Shown: piece after piece, positions 35,364 through 44,797 of the stretch | Position numbering within the stretch: the stretch's first letter is position 1 | Layout of the letters: each line of letters starts with the position of its first letter | From: Aestuariibacter salexigens DSM 15300 | GTDB lineage: Bacteria > Pseudomonadota > Gammaproteobacteria > Enterobacterales > Alteromonadaceae | Length of the DNA: 64,000 bases | Reading direction: 5' to 3' | NCBI RefSeq assembly: GCF_000429145.1 | Contig: NZ_AUBH01000010.1 | Span: forward strand, 62,001-126,000 | The notes under the pieces: generated by a model | Seen by the model: the letters and a program-made list of their open reading frames with translations, nothing else | Database searches by the model: none | Told to the model about the DNA's origin: nothing | Program-made: the position numbers and the translations under genes

Positions 35364-36164
35364 TTACCCGTCTTGTCGTTCCAATGCAGTACCCAATAAC
35401 GAGAAATAACGCATAAAGTAATGGCCAATGCGTTTTCTGTGAGCATCTTCTGGATAAATTCCAACCTGAGCCTCGGCAGATTGCTTGGTACCTTGGACCA
35501 GAAATGCGTTTTTCAAAGGCTGATCCTGAATAAAGGCTTCAAACGCTCTGGCGCAAACCTCCTGTGGCTGAGCATAATAAAATGTCCCCATCGCCCGGTC
35601 GGCAGCACTGCTTCTGACAAACAGATCGCTGGGTTGGTCGCTATCTGGTTGTAAAAAAATATGCTGATAGCATGCTTCAAGTCGTTGATTGAGTGGGTGC
35701 TCTTTTACCTGAGCGTTTTTTAGCCAAAGCGCAGAAGCGAAGTCGTGATGGCTGGCCGACGTAAAAAAGCGGGTGCTGATAAAATGATCGAAGGCGTGAA
35801 ACCACTCATGGGCCAGTGCGCCACCACCGGCATTTTTTGCTAAGGCCAGGGTGCGTGTCGCAGCATTGTAATGCGCAGAGCTAAATTTTTGCCCACCTTT
35901 TCCAAACGCCAGCGACAAGGTGCCATTTAGCGAAATAACACGCTCTGGCACACATAAGATAGACATCAGATCGCACAGCGCGTCAAAAAACAGGTTAGCG
36001 GCGATTTGTTGTTCGTGGGCGGTGACCCACCTGCCAATATTTACGGTTCTGAATGCGAAAATCTTCACGATGTCGCCAAAGGTCACATCAGCGCCGTCGC
36101 GATGACTTGGACCATTTCTATAAAAATGGCGATGCAGTCGAGATTTGGGATAAGAAGACGTCAT
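35364..36164 (-). CDS. CLCA_X family protein, zinc-metallopeptidase-like
   Basis: About 266 residues; a GTG two codons upstream at 36170 is an alternative start. The central part matches an LPD1-like module: FRTVNIGRWVTAHEQQ, then AFGKGGQKFSSAHYN, and the zinc motif LAHEWFHAFDHFI (HExxH with a third ligand further on). The C-terminal CARAFEAFIQDQPLKNAFLV fits the same family. These modules are known from polyvalent phage and plasmid proteins; here a stand-alone chromosomal form is present. The substrate is unknown, and peptidase activity is an inference from the HExxH motif. Confidence 0.75.
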   Translation of the reverse strand: MTSSYPKSRLHRHFYRNGPSHRDGADVTFGDIVKIFAFRTVNIGRWVTAHEQQIAANLFFDALCDLMSILCVPERVISLNGTLSLAFGKGGQKFSSAHYNAATRTLALAKNAGGGALAHEWFHAFDHFISTRFFTSASHHDFASALWLKNAQVKEHPLNQRLEACYQHIFLQPDSDQPSDLFVRSSAADRAMGTFYYAQPQEVCARAFEAFIQDQPLKNAFLVQGTKQSAEAQVGIYPEDAHRKRIGHYFMRYFSLLGTALERQDG

Positions 36165-36318
36165 GGTCACCCATCAATTAAATTAAAAACCTTAAGGTTC
36201 CTCTCAGTTTTGGCTGGTAACGGATAAACATTATCAGTGGAAGTCGTGTATTAATCCGTTTACGTTCTATGATCATCTATTAACCTAAAGGTAGTTTCAA
36301 TTACAGGGAGCAAGATTG

Positions 36319-36837
36319 ATGCGTAAACAACCCCATGGACTATTGAATCGCGGCAAACGCTTTACTCATGATGTCATTCTTCACACGCCAATCATTAAGT
36401 CGTCATTATTGTTAATTGTGTTGTGGCTGTTATTTGCGGCAGGTCTATACGTTGCCGAGCAGGAAGCGCAGGGCAGCAGCATCACATCCTATGGACGCGC
36501 GCTGTACTGGGGAATCGCCGCCTTTTCAACTGCAGGGATTGCAGATATGCCGAAAACTGGCGCAGCAGTATTTATCGGGGGAGCCTGGATTGTTATTGGT
36601 TCACTGGTGTTTTTTGGGGCGATTATGGCGACGGTAACTGCCTACTTCATGCGCCCCATGCAACGGCCATATAAACAAATCATCAATACCATTGAGTACA
36701 ATCTTGAACAGCTAGACGATTTATCGCTGGAAGAGTTGGAGCTGCTCAAGAACACCACCGACTCGCTGATAGAGCATGTTGAACGACTCAAAACGGCCAA
36801 AGCGAAAGCTGCACAGCAGCGATTTAAAGGCGCGTGA
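36319..36837 (+). CDS. Two-TM pore-loop ion channel with unusual filter
   Basis: 172 residues from the ATG at 36319 (GGGAG eight bases upstream). Two hydrophobic helices (about 28-46 and 84-108) surround a pore loop with T71-A-G-I-A-D76. In K+ channels this site reads TVGYGD. The fold is that of a K+-channel-type subunit (Ion_trans_2), while the filter Tyr is Ile and the second Gly is Ala, so selectivity may differ. The C-terminal about 60 residues form a charged helix (LEQLDDLSLEELELLKN, a likely coiled coil for assembly). The gene converges with fldB, one base apart. Confidence 0.75.
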   Translation: MRKQPHGLLNRGKRFTHDVILHTPIIKSSLLLIVLWLLFAAGLYVAEQEAQGSSITSYGRALYWGIAAFSTAGIADMPKTGAAVFIGGAWIVIGSLVFFGAIMATVTAYFMRPMQRPYKQIINTIEYNLEQLDDLSLEELELLKNTTDSLIEHVERLKTAKAKAAQQRFKGA

Positions 36838-37377
36838 TCAGTCTTCCAGTTCAGTCAAAAGTTGGGTGCACCACTGCTGAATACGCTCGTCGGTGACATC
36901 AAACTGGTTCTCATCATCCAGTGACAGGCCAACAAATTGGGTCTTATCTTCTGTAAGTGCTTTTGAGGCGGCAAACTCATAGCCTTCATTTGGCCAGTAA
37001 CCAATAAAATGACATCCTAAAACGGCAAGTTCGTCATGCAGCATGCCAAGTGCATCCTGAAACCAGTCTGCATAGCCAATTTGATCCCCCAGGCCGTACA
37101 GCGCAACCACCTTATCCTGCAGATTCAGTGATTTGATATCGTCCCAGTGGGACTCCCAGTCTTCCTGTAATTCACCAAAGTCCCAGGTTGAAATACCAAA
37201 AATCAGAATGTCATAAGCCTCGGCGCGGGTAAGCGGGGTGTCTTTGATGTTAAACAGTTCGACAACGTGAGCATCAAACAACTGATTCAGCTCGGCCTGA
37301 ATTTTTTCGGCAGCCATCTCTGTATAACAGGTCGTCGAGCCGTAAAATAAGCCAATGTGAAACGCTGGATCTGACAT
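36838..37377 (-). CDS. fldB: Flavodoxin FldB
   Basis: 179 residues from the ATG at 37377, preceded by GGAG. The FMN phosphate loop is LFYGSTTCYTEMAAEKI, and the family pattern FGISTWDFGELQEDWESHW and ALYGLGDQIGYADWFQDALG is very close to E. coli FldB. It is a long-chain flavodoxin that carries low-potential electrons for reductive metabolism. The gene is divergent from the TSUP transporter. Confidence 0.93.
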   Translation of the reverse strand: MSDPAFHIGLFYGSTTCYTEMAAEKIQAELNQLFDAHVVELFNIKDTPLTRAEAYDILIFGISTWDFGELQEDWESHWDDIKSLNLQDKVVALYGLGDQIGYADWFQDALGMLHDELAVLGCHFIGYWPNEGYEFAASKALTEDKTQFVGLSLDDENQFDVTDERIQQWCTQLLTELED

Positions 37378-37471
37378 TTTTGCTCCATGGGTGGTCAAAG
37401 GGCGTGTATTTTGCGTAACCTTGTTGCCGGATTCAACGTTAATGACTCAGATTTCGATCAATGGAAGCGCG

Positions 37472-38191
37472 ATGAGCTTGGTTTGGTTACTCGTACCATT
37501 CAGTATTTTTACATCTGTTGTGGCCGCGATTATGGGCATTGGCGGCGGGTTGATGTTGATTGCGGTGATGCCGTTCGTATTACCTGCAGCAGCGGTTGTA
37601 CCTGTGCACAGCATCGCGCAGATGGCCAGCAATGCATCACGGGCAGGGTTTGCCTGGCGGGCAGTGCAATGGCGTTTCTTGTTCCCCTTTGTAGTGGGCT
37701 CTATCGCCGGCGTGGCGGTGTTTACGCTGATCTGGACGCTACTGCCTGAACGCTGGTTACCGCTGATTATTGGCTCCTACATTCTGCTAACGCTATGGAA
37801 CGAGCCTTTTAGTGCCATGCTGCGGCGCGCAGAGACTTTTTATTCTGCGGGCTTTTTGCAAACCGGATTAGGTATCGTAGTAGGTGCTACCGGGCCACTT
37901 ACACTTACCCTACTTTCCAAACAACTGAGCAGTCGGGACCAAATCGTGGCAACCAGCGCGATGATGATGCTGGTTACTCATATTCTGAAAACGGCGGCTT
38001 TTGTGGTAGCGGGTTTTGTCTATACCCCTTATTTATGGTTGATGGTAGCGCTGATTATCGCTGCTATCGTGGGTTCATGGCTTGGCACGGTAATCAGGCG
38101 TAAAGTAGAAGATAAGGTTTTTCAACGCTTCTTGAAGGGCATACTCAGCGTGTTGGCGGTGGCCATGATTACAAAATCGTTGATGGGTTAG
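37472..38191 (+). CDS. TSUP/TauE-SafE family membrane transporter
   Basis: 239 residues from the ATG at 37472, chosen for GGAAG five bases upstream; starts at 37442 or 37391 are possible but have no good site. Seven to eight hydrophobic helices. The family signature is AAIMGIGGGLMLIAVMPFVLPAAAVVPVHSIAQMASNASRA. The predicted role is export or uptake of small sulfur-containing anions at the inner membrane; specificity is unknown. Its last four bases overlap the convergent phoD-like gene. Confidence 0.85.
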   Translation: MSLVWLLVPFSIFTSVVAAIMGIGGGLMLIAVMPFVLPAAAVVPVHSIAQMASNASRAGFAWRAVQWRFLFPFVVGSIAGVAVFTLIWTLLPERWLPLIIGSYILLTLWNEPFSAMLRRAETFYSAGFLQTGLGIVVGATGPLTLTLLSKQLSSRDQIVATSAMMMLVTHILKTAAFVVAGFVYTPYLWLMVALIIAAIVGSWLGTVIRRKVEDKVFQRFLKGILSVLAVAMITKSLMG

Positions 38192-40095
38192 TCGTCTGCC
38201 AAAAATGTGGTGCGATGGCCTTTCGCATCGATTACTGAGCAGTTGACCGTTTTTTGGTCATTGGAGATTTCCAGTAGTCCCAGCCCCGGCTGGTTCAGTA
38301 ATGAGGTATTTTCATGGCCCTCTGGATAGCGGTGGCTGATACGCATGTAGCGACGTCGCGTAAACCAGTTTAACGGTGATTTTTCTGCGAATAACAGTTG
38401 ATTAAGGCGATCCAGCCAGCGCAGTAGGGTGTTTGGGAAGCAATTTTTAATGCCGCTACAGGTAAATTGAACGACGCGAGGACTGTTGCGTCGAAAGCGC
38501 AGCGACACGTCATACACAAATGAGTAATGCACATCACCGGACAGGATCACAAACAGTGGCGGCGTGCGAATATGCCTGAATATGTTAAGAATAACGCTGG
38601 CCGTACCCTTGTGCGCCATCCAGTTTTCGGCATCCACCATCAATGCCTTACCAAAGAAGGTAAACACTTTCTGAATAGCCTCAATAAGCTTCACGCCATA
38701 AATCGGCGCTGCTGAAACCATAATCACCGACTGTTGACCTATCATATTCTGCTGCAGTTCACACAAGGCTTCCCAGTCCATCAAACCAGACGGCTTATTG
38801 CCATTTGATTCAGACCTCCATCGCTGAGTGCGGGTATCCAGTACCAGCACGACAGGAGAGGTGTCGAGTTTATAGTCCCAATGTGGCCATTCATATAGTT
38901 CATCGAGCAGCGCGTCGTGTTCAGCTATCCCCTGTTTGCTGAAATGAGCGCTAATGCGCTCGGCCAGAGGGGCGAGCGTCTCTGGGTCATTACCCCAGCC
39001 CTGAAAAAGAGAGTAGGCGAGTAATGCATTGCCGATAATGCGCTTTGAGAAGGGGTGGCCATATACGGCCTCTTCCCAGCTACGCGTCAGGTTCCAGTCA
39101 TCGGTAACGTCATGATCGTCAAAAATCATATACGTTGGCATATGTGCGAAAACGCGCTGCGCAGACTCGAGCTGCTTAATGAACGTTTCCAGTACTGCCT
39201 TCTCACGGGCGAATCTCTGCTTGTATTTCTGTGCTACGCAGTCATCCGTTATCTCGATATAACGCCAAAGCTGCGGTGACCACACCAGCAAATACATCGC
39301 TATCATTTCCGCCGCACTGATCAAATGGTTCTGCGCGTTGACTGAGGTGAAAACCGGTTTTCGTTTGGCAGCAAAGAACGTGCTTGCTACGCCTTCATTT
39401 GCCTCAAGGCCTGGAAGTAATTGTTCACGTTGGTAGAACGAGAGTGGATGACAAAACAGCTCGCTGGCGTTGTTTACGACAGCGCCTTCTAATTTTTCAT
39501 CATGCAGACCCAATAGTTGTACAGTCTGATGAATAGCCTGAAGCAGGGGACCACATACATCATCGGTATAGACCTGATCGCCGGTCATGATCAACAGGTC
39601 GGGACGCTTTTTGCCGCCTTGTAGTTCTTCAGCCATCAATCCATCCAGGCCAGCCAGTGCATCATCGCCGTCATAATGTGGTTTGCGGCAAGAGCCATGC
39701 ATCACGTTGGTAAGCGAGGTCTGGTAAAAAAAGTGACAGTCGCTGTGCTCTTCATATAACAATGTCGGAACCAGTTCGCGTAACGACGCAGGGTGTCGAT
39801 CCTCGATGGAAAATGACAGGTCGTAGTGAATTTTTGTGTCAACAGGCAAAGGTGAGTCAAGTGTCACCTGTATCCAATGCAGGTAAGCCCTCTGCCCTAA
39901 TGGGATGCAGCGGTGTTGTCCAGAATCAAGCTGTTGCGAAAATAGCACCCCCTGCTGGGAATACTCGGTCAGTGACAGGGTGATCTGGCACGGCTGAGAT
40001 GTCGCACACTGCAGGACCACCTGCTGCGAATCCACCCGTCTGAGCATGGGACCCAGAATTAATAAGGGCAGCTCTGCTTGATTCGGATCTGTCAC
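38188..40095 (-). CDS. PhoD-like alkaline phosphatase (metallophosphatase)
   Basis: 635 residues from a GTG at 40095 with a GGGGGA ribosome site. Motifs: LLIMTGDQVYTDDV (metal-binding Asp), IFDDHDVTDDWNLTRSW, and VILSGDVHYSFVYD, the classic PhoD-type metallophosphoesterase set. There is no signal peptide or Tat motif, so unlike secreted PhoD it may act in the cytoplasm. The N-terminal about 110 residues are a beta-sandwich. It is divergent from a phytase-like lipoprotein gene and may belong to the same phosphate-related unit. Confidence 0.85.
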   Translation of the reverse strand: MTDPNQAELPLLILGPMLRRVDSQQVVLQCATSQPCQITLSLTEYSQQGVLFSQQLDSGQHRCIPLGQRAYLHWIQVTLDSPLPVDTKIHYDLSFSIEDRHPASLRELVPTLLYEEHSDCHFFYQTSLTNVMHGSCRKPHYDGDDALAGLDGLMAEELQGGKKRPDLLIMTGDQVYTDDVCGPLLQAIHQTVQLLGLHDEKLEGAVVNNASELFCHPLSFYQREQLLPGLEANEGVASTFFAAKRKPVFTSVNAQNHLISAAEMIAMYLLVWSPQLWRYIEITDDCVAQKYKQRFAREKAVLETFIKQLESAQRVFAHMPTYMIFDDHDVTDDWNLTRSWEEAVYGHPFSKRIIGNALLAYSLFQGWGNDPETLAPLAERISAHFSKQGIAEHDALLDELYEWPHWDYKLDTSPVVLVLDTRTQRWRSESNGNKPSGLMDWEALCELQQNMIGQQSVIMVSAAPIYGVKLIEAIQKVFTFFGKALMVDAENWMAHKGTASVILNIFRHIRTPPLFVILSGDVHYSFVYDVSLRFRRNSPRVVQFTCSGIKNCFPNTLLRWLDRLNQLLFAEKSPLNWFTRRRYMRISHRYPEGHENTSLLNQPGLGLLEISNDQKTVNCSVIDAKGHRTTFLADD

Positions 40096-40248
40096 GTTCC
40101 CCCACCGGATAGTATGTAAAGTCTCCAGTCTGCCCTACAAGTGGTTGAGCAATCAACGTGTTAGCATGAAAAACCCACCTTTGTCCTTGACCATGACGAA
40201 ACAGATCATTTAGATTCACCCATCCTTTTACACTACTGAGATGTTTGC

Positions 40249-41442
40249 ATGGTTGTTCGCATCGCTGCGCTCTTTTTGATTGGCTTTGTGCTGTCAGCGT
40301 GTTCCGACGCGCCGGACGTTAACGAGCCGTCACAGCCTGAAAACCCCCAATACACCCTGCAGGGACAATGGATCGTCGATGCTGATGGGGAAGTGATGCT
40401 GGATCCGCAAACATCGGGCCTGATCTTCTGGCGTAACACTCTGATGTCAGTTTCGGACGGTTCTGCTGTAGAGCAACAACGGCTCAGGTTACATCAAATA
40501 AGCCCGCCCGCGCAGGGTGCTCAGGTTGCAAAACTCCTACCAGATAGTGGCCCGATGCGCATCGCCAGCGGCGTGCGACGCAGCTGCTTTGGCCCATACC
40601 TTAGAGATGAACCCGATTTTGAGGCGCTGGTGGTCGATCCTGATGATGACTCAGTGTTTATTCTTGTTACTGAGGATGCCACCCGCACTGGCGCATTGAC
40701 GACGAGGTGTCAGAAACGTTTTCAGAATACCGGCTCTACCGACTATCCGACCTTATTGGTCAGGGTTAAGCGTAACCGTGAAGGGGTGCTGACCATGACC
40801 CATGTCAGACCGCTGCAATTTGCCGCCGAGATGGAAGTAGGGGACTTTCCTAATGATGGTATCGAGGGAATGACCTTTGCTATCAATGGTTCGGATAAAT
40901 TGTCTACGTCGCGAACTCTCTATCTGGGTCTGGAAAAAGATGCTCATGGCCAGCCTCGCATATTCAGCGTTGATATTGATGCTGACTTTTGGGATTCCAG
41001 TGATTTTGTTCAAGTGCAGGCACCAGAATTACACACCCCTGTATTTGAACAGGGCAATCACCCCATTAATGGATTGAGTGCGTATTACCACGCGCCAACA
41101 CAGGTGCATTATCTGGTTGCTGCTGCGCGCAACGATAACCAGCTTTGGTTTATTGATGCTGCCGGTGTTCAGCCAACCATCTTCGTTGACTTGGCGTTTG
41201 AGGCACCTACGTTAAGCGAACAGTGTCCGGCATTCGAATTGATGGACAACGCGTCACTGGAAGGTATTGCCATCGATAAGCAGCGTATTTGGCTGATAAA
41301 CGACCCGTGGAAACGCAATTACGAAAAGAATATTGCGTGTGCATCCAATGAACAAAGATACAAGGCGATGGCGCCGCTATTATTTTGGCTGGATATCAAT
41401 CCAGCCTGGTTCGCGACACCACACGTGAAGGACGTTACTTAA
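40249..41442 (+). CDS. Lipoprotein, esterase-like activity of phytase-type propeller
   Basis: 397 residues. A lipoprotein signal (IAALFLIGFVLSACSD) predicts envelope anchoring. The repeating pattern NDGIEGMTFAING, ASLEGIAIDKQRIWLINDPWK and DNQLWFIDAAG is like a beta-propeller of the phytase-like esterase family. Cysteines are few. The divergent partner is a PhoD-like phosphatase, which suggests a phosphoester theme, but function is unproven. The last eight bases overlap the convergent msrA end. Confidence 0.65.
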   Translation: MVVRIAALFLIGFVLSACSDAPDVNEPSQPENPQYTLQGQWIVDADGEVMLDPQTSGLIFWRNTLMSVSDGSAVEQQRLRLHQISPPAQGAQVAKLLPDSGPMRIASGVRRSCFGPYLRDEPDFEALVVDPDDDSVFILVTEDATRTGALTTRCQKRFQNTGSTDYPTLLVRVKRNREGVLTMTHVRPLQFAAEMEVGDFPNDGIEGMTFAINGSDKLSTSRTLYLGLEKDAHGQPRIFSVDIDADFWDSSDFVQVQAPELHTPVFEQGNHPINGLSAYYHAPTQVHYLVAAARNDNQLWFIDAAGVQPTIFVDLAFEAPTLSEQCPAFELMDNASLEGIAIDKQRIWLINDPWKRNYEKNIACASNEQRYKAMAPLLFWLDINPAWFATPHVKDVT

Positions 41443-41971
41443 GTCTGGCTGCAAAGGTCTTCTTAAATTTCGCCAGCTTCGGTGCCACGACCATGTTGCA
41501 ATACTGGTTTTGCGGATTGTTACTGAAATAGTCCTGATGATAATCTTCAGCCTGATAGTAATTATGTAGTGCTTCTACCTGGGTAACGATAGGCGCTTCC
41601 CAGATTTGCTGTTCGGTCATTTCCTGAATGATTTTTTCCGCTTCCTGTCGCTGCGCCTCGTCGTGATAAAACACCGCACTGCGGTATTGAGTGCCGATGT
41701 CATTGCCCTGCCGATTTAGCTGCGTTGGGTCATGTAATGCAAAGAAAATTTCCAGAATTTCCCTAAAAGAGATGCTATCTGCATCGAAATTCACGCGAAC
41801 GACTTCTGCATGCCCAGTGTCGCCTGTGCATACCTGTTCATAGGTTGGATTGTCTGTGTTTCCGCCCGCATAACCGGAAAAGGCGCTTATCACGCCGTCG
41901 ACAGAGTTGAATGCTGATTCAATACACCAAAAGCAGCCGCCTGCCAGGGTAGCCTGTTGAATAGTTGCCAT
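41435..41971 (-). CDS. msrA: Peptide methionine sulfoxide reductase MsrA
   Basis: 178 residues from the ATG at 41971 (GAGG upstream). The active-site motif is AGGCFWCIESAF, followed by GYAGGNTDNPTYEQVCTGDTGHAEVVRV and ALHDPTQLNRQGNDIGTQYRSAVFY, all standard MsrA. It reduces methionine-S-sulfoxide in proteins. The C-terminus keeps the recycling-type NPQNQYCNMVV. It lies in the cytoplasm; no signal peptide. Confidence 0.95.
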   Translation of the reverse strand: MATIQQATLAGGCFWCIESAFNSVDGVISAFSGYAGGNTDNPTYEQVCTGDTGHAEVVRVNFDADSISFREILEIFFALHDPTQLNRQGNDIGTQYRSAVFYHDEAQRQEAEKIIQEMTEQQIWEAPIVTQVEALHNYYQAEDYHQDYFSNNPQNQYCNMVVAPKLAKFKKTFAARLK

Positions 41972-42072
41972 AAGGGCCTCGTATTGCGAAAAAGAATTGT
42001 CCAGTACTTGGTAACATTCTGACATGTTATCAAGTCATCCGGTTGGCTTTTTTTAGCGTAATACTTATTACT

Positions 42073-42480
42073 ATGAATAATTATCAACACACTCTGACAA
42101 TTTTCTATGATGGCCAATGTCCGCTGTGTATGAAAGAAATGTCACACCTAATGAAGCTAAATAGGGATGGGTGTTTGCGTTTCGAAGACATCATGGCGGA
42201 TGACTTTTCGCAGCGCTTTCCGGATCTGAATTGGCAGCATCTTAATGATCGTATCCATGGGCAATGGCAGGACGGCTCAGTTATACAGGGGCTGGACGTG
42301 ACCTATCACGCCTGGCGTCTGGTCGGCAAAGGGTGGGTTTATGGCTGGATGCGCTGGCCCGTTATACGATGGTTTGCTGATAAGGCGTATCTTCTGTTTG
42401 CCAAACATCGCTATCGGATTTCTTATTGGCTGACCGGTCAAAAACGCTGTCCACGCTGTGAGCTCAAGGGGCAATCATGA
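42073..42480 (+). CDS. DCC-family thiol-disulfide oxidoreductase-like protein (DUF393)
   Basis: 135 residues from the ATG at 42073. The hallmark FYDGQCPLCMKEM gives a Cys-x-x-Cys, preceded by the family Asp. It ends with a further CPRCELK. Members are small thioredoxin-fold proteins of unknown role. Its ATGA overlaps the SDR gene start by four bases, so the two are translated together. Confidence 0.85.
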   Translation: MNNYQHTLTIFYDGQCPLCMKEMSHLMKLNRDGCLRFEDIMADDFSQRFPDLNWQHLNDRIHGQWQDGSVIQGLDVTYHAWRLVGKGWVYGWMRWPVIRWFADKAYLLFAKHRYRISYWLTGQKRCPRCELKGQS

Positions 42481-43205
42481 GCACGGTAAACGTTGTTGTT
42501 GGTGCGTCGGGAGGCATTGGTGCAGCGCTGGTCAACGCCCTGGCAAGCGCTTCGCCGTCGTCGCTGGTCATTGCTGTGGGCAGACAGCAGTGTAAGGCAA
42601 CAGCAGGTAATATTAGGCCCTATGCTATCGAGGATTACAGCGAACCCTCGATTCAGATATGCCTCAACCACATCATCTCTGAATATGGCAAACTGACAAC
42701 GCTGATTTGCTGTGTAGGGACCTTGCATGATGATACAAAAGGCATCAAACCAGAAAAGCGATTAGAGGATATAAACGCCAATCAACTCAGCCACTATTTT
42801 GCGGTTAACACCATCATACCTTCTCTGTGGGTCAAACACGCGGCAGAACATTTCTCTGATCAGGGGCCAGCGCACTGCGTGGTGCTCAGTGCGAGAGTGG
42901 GCAGTATCAGCGATAACCGGGTAGGCGGATGGTATGGATACAGAGCCAGCAAAGCCGCCCTGAACATGTTTATCAAAACTGCCCAGGTTGAATATCAGCG
43001 GCGCGCTAAAAATGTGGCATTGGTGGCCTATCATCCAGGCACAGTGGATACAGCGTTGTCCAAACCGTTCCAGCGCAACGTCAAACCCGAAAAGCTTTTC
43101 ACTCCGGCCTTTACTGCACAGCAGTTGTTGTCATTTTTACCCGATCTGGACCCACAGCAGGGACCTTTTTATCTTGACTGGCAGGGACAGGCTATAGACT
43201 GGTAA
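42477..43205 (+). CDS. Short-chain dehydrogenase/reductase (C-factor-like)
   Basis: 242 residues. The Rossmann motif is VVVGASGGIGAALVNALA, and the catalytic site is YGYRASKAALNMFIKTAQVEYQRR (Tyr-x-x-x-Lys present). A Ser precedes at VVLSARVGSISDNR. The ending ILDWQGQ-like FYLDWQGQAIDW is the usual C-factor-type C-terminus. The substrate is unknown. It is coupled to the upstream DCC protein. Confidence 0.88.
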   Translation: MSTVNVVVGASGGIGAALVNALASASPSSLVIAVGRQQCKATAGNIRPYAIEDYSEPSIQICLNHIISEYGKLTTLICCVGTLHDDTKGIKPEKRLEDINANQLSHYFAVNTIIPSLWVKHAAEHFSDQGPAHCVVLSARVGSISDNRVGGWYGYRASKAALNMFIKTAQVEYQRRAKNVALVAYHPGTVDTALSKPFQRNVKPEKLFTPAFTAQQLLSFLPDLDPQQGPFYLDWQGQAIDW

Positions 43206-43339
43206 GCAATTGTTCCTTTGGTGCGAAAATCTGTGTTCCGAGACAGAGACTTTTTTTTGTGTGGCTGTTAACATTCCGCTCACAAAAAAGGGCGCACAGC
43301 CCACAGATATAATAATGATAACGACATAGGAACAAGTGT

Positions 43340-44761
43340 ATGAGCGCTTCGCGCGAACAATTTGGCTCACGATTGGGCTTTATCCTCGCCGCAGCCGGTT
43401 CGGCTGTAGGTATCGGCAACCTGGTTGGTTTTCCCGTCGGTGCCGCAAAGAATGGTGGCGGTGCGTTTCTATTGATGTATGCCATCTTTGTTTTTCTGAT
43501 TTGTTTGCCCGTGATGATGGCTGAAATGTCGGTAGGGCGTAAAACCCATAAAGATCCGCTGGGTGCGTATTCCACGCTGTCTAGCGGGGCCGGTCATTGG
43601 AAGCTGGCAGGATGGTTGTCGATCATCACCCCCTTTATGATTGCGGTGTTTTATTTGGTTATTACCGTATGGTTATTCGGCTATCTGTTTCAGTCTGCTA
43701 CGGGTAACTTAACGTATCTTGCTGACCCCAATACCTTCGGTGAATTTGTCAACGCGCCTTGGATCTTTGTGTATATGGTGGCAGTACTCGCCGTGGTGTA
43801 TCTGATCCTGCAAGGCGGTGTTAAACAGGGTATTGAAAAGGCAGCCAAGCTGCTTATGCCGACGCTGTTTGTGATGCTCATTATCCTGGTCGTATTTGTG
43901 TTGACGCAGGATAACGCGATGGAAGGGGTCAAGTTCTACCTGGTTCCTGATATCAGTAAAATTGACGCTGCCGTGGTCAATGGTGCGCTGTCTCAGGCGT
44001 TCTTCTCGCTGTCACTAGGGATGGGCATCATGATCACCTATGGTAGTTACATCAGTGATCAAGACGACGTGCCTGGGTCAGCAAAGTTGGTGGCATTGAC
44101 CGATACGGCAGTGGCATTTATCGCCGGATTGATGATCCTGCCGGCGATTTTCTCATTTAATCCTGCTACCAATCCTGATGAATTGAGTGAATCCTCAGTC
44201 GGCATGATTTTCACCTTCTTGCCTAAGATCTTCCTCGCACTGCAAGCCACAATTGGCTACGTTGGTGCCAGCTTTGTCGCCTCTTTCTTCTTCCTGTTAG
44301 TGTTTTTTGCGGCGATTACCTCGCTCGTGTCTATATTTGAAGTGCCGGTTGCAGCCTACATGGATGAGCGTAAGGTCAGCCGTAAAAAAGCGCTGGTGGT
44401 ATTGGGTATTATGTTAGTGGTGATGGCGTCGCTGGCGGCCCTATCTTTCGGTATTAGTCCAATGCTGACAGAATTTGTCAGCTATGCAGGACAGTCTAAG
44501 TCATTGTTCGATGTGATTTACGACGTGTTTTACGATACCGTGCTGCCATTGAACGGTCTGCTGATCTGCATCTTCGTAATTTATCGTTGGAAGAAAGCTA
44601 ATTTTAACGCTGAACTCGACAAGGGCTCCCCAAAATACCGCGGTAGCTGGTTTGAAAAGTATGTGGATTTTTCCGTCGGTACCTTTATTCCGCTAATTTT
44701 GTTGGTGATCTTTGTAAATACGGTGGCACTGAAGTATTTCGGCACCGCCCTCATAGGGTAA
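43340..44761 (+). CDS. Sodium-dependent transporter, NSS (SLC6-like) family
   Basis: 473 residues with about 11-12 helices. The NSS signature is FGSRLGFILAAAGSAVGIGNLVGFP, followed by GGGAFLLMYAIFVF. Helices 6-8 include SQAFFSLSLGMGIMITYGSYI. It imports an amino acid or related solute with Na+. In bacteria these often carry tyrosine, tryptophan or leucine. It is monocistronic and ends at a hairpin. Confidence 0.92.
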   Translation: MSASREQFGSRLGFILAAAGSAVGIGNLVGFPVGAAKNGGGAFLLMYAIFVFLICLPVMMAEMSVGRKTHKDPLGAYSTLSSGAGHWKLAGWLSIITPFMIAVFYLVITVWLFGYLFQSATGNLTYLADPNTFGEFVNAPWIFVYMVAVLAVVYLILQGGVKQGIEKAAKLLMPTLFVMLIILVVFVLTQDNAMEGVKFYLVPDISKIDAAVVNGALSQAFFSLSLGMGIMITYGSYISDQDDVPGSAKLVALTDTAVAFIAGLMILPAIFSFNPATNPDELSESSVGMIFTFLPKIFLALQATIGYVGASFVASFFFLLVFFAAITSLVSIFEVPVAAYMDERKVSRKKALVVLGIMLVVMASLAALSFGISPMLTEFVSYAGQSKSLFDVIYDVFYDTVLPLNGLLICIFVIYRWKKANFNAELDKGSPKYRGSWFEKYVDFSVGTFIPLILLVIFVNTVALKYFGTALIG

Positions 44762-44772
44762 AGCGTGCTAAT

Positions 44773-44797
44773 GCAGACCTGATTTAATCAGGTCTGC
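44773..44797. terminator. Strong hairpin between NSS transporter and YeeZ-like gene
   Basis: GCAGACCTGAT and ATCAGGTCTGC with a three-base loop. The YeeZ-like stop codon lies inside it, so the hairpin is shared by two convergent genes. No long T run follows. Confidence 0.7.
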
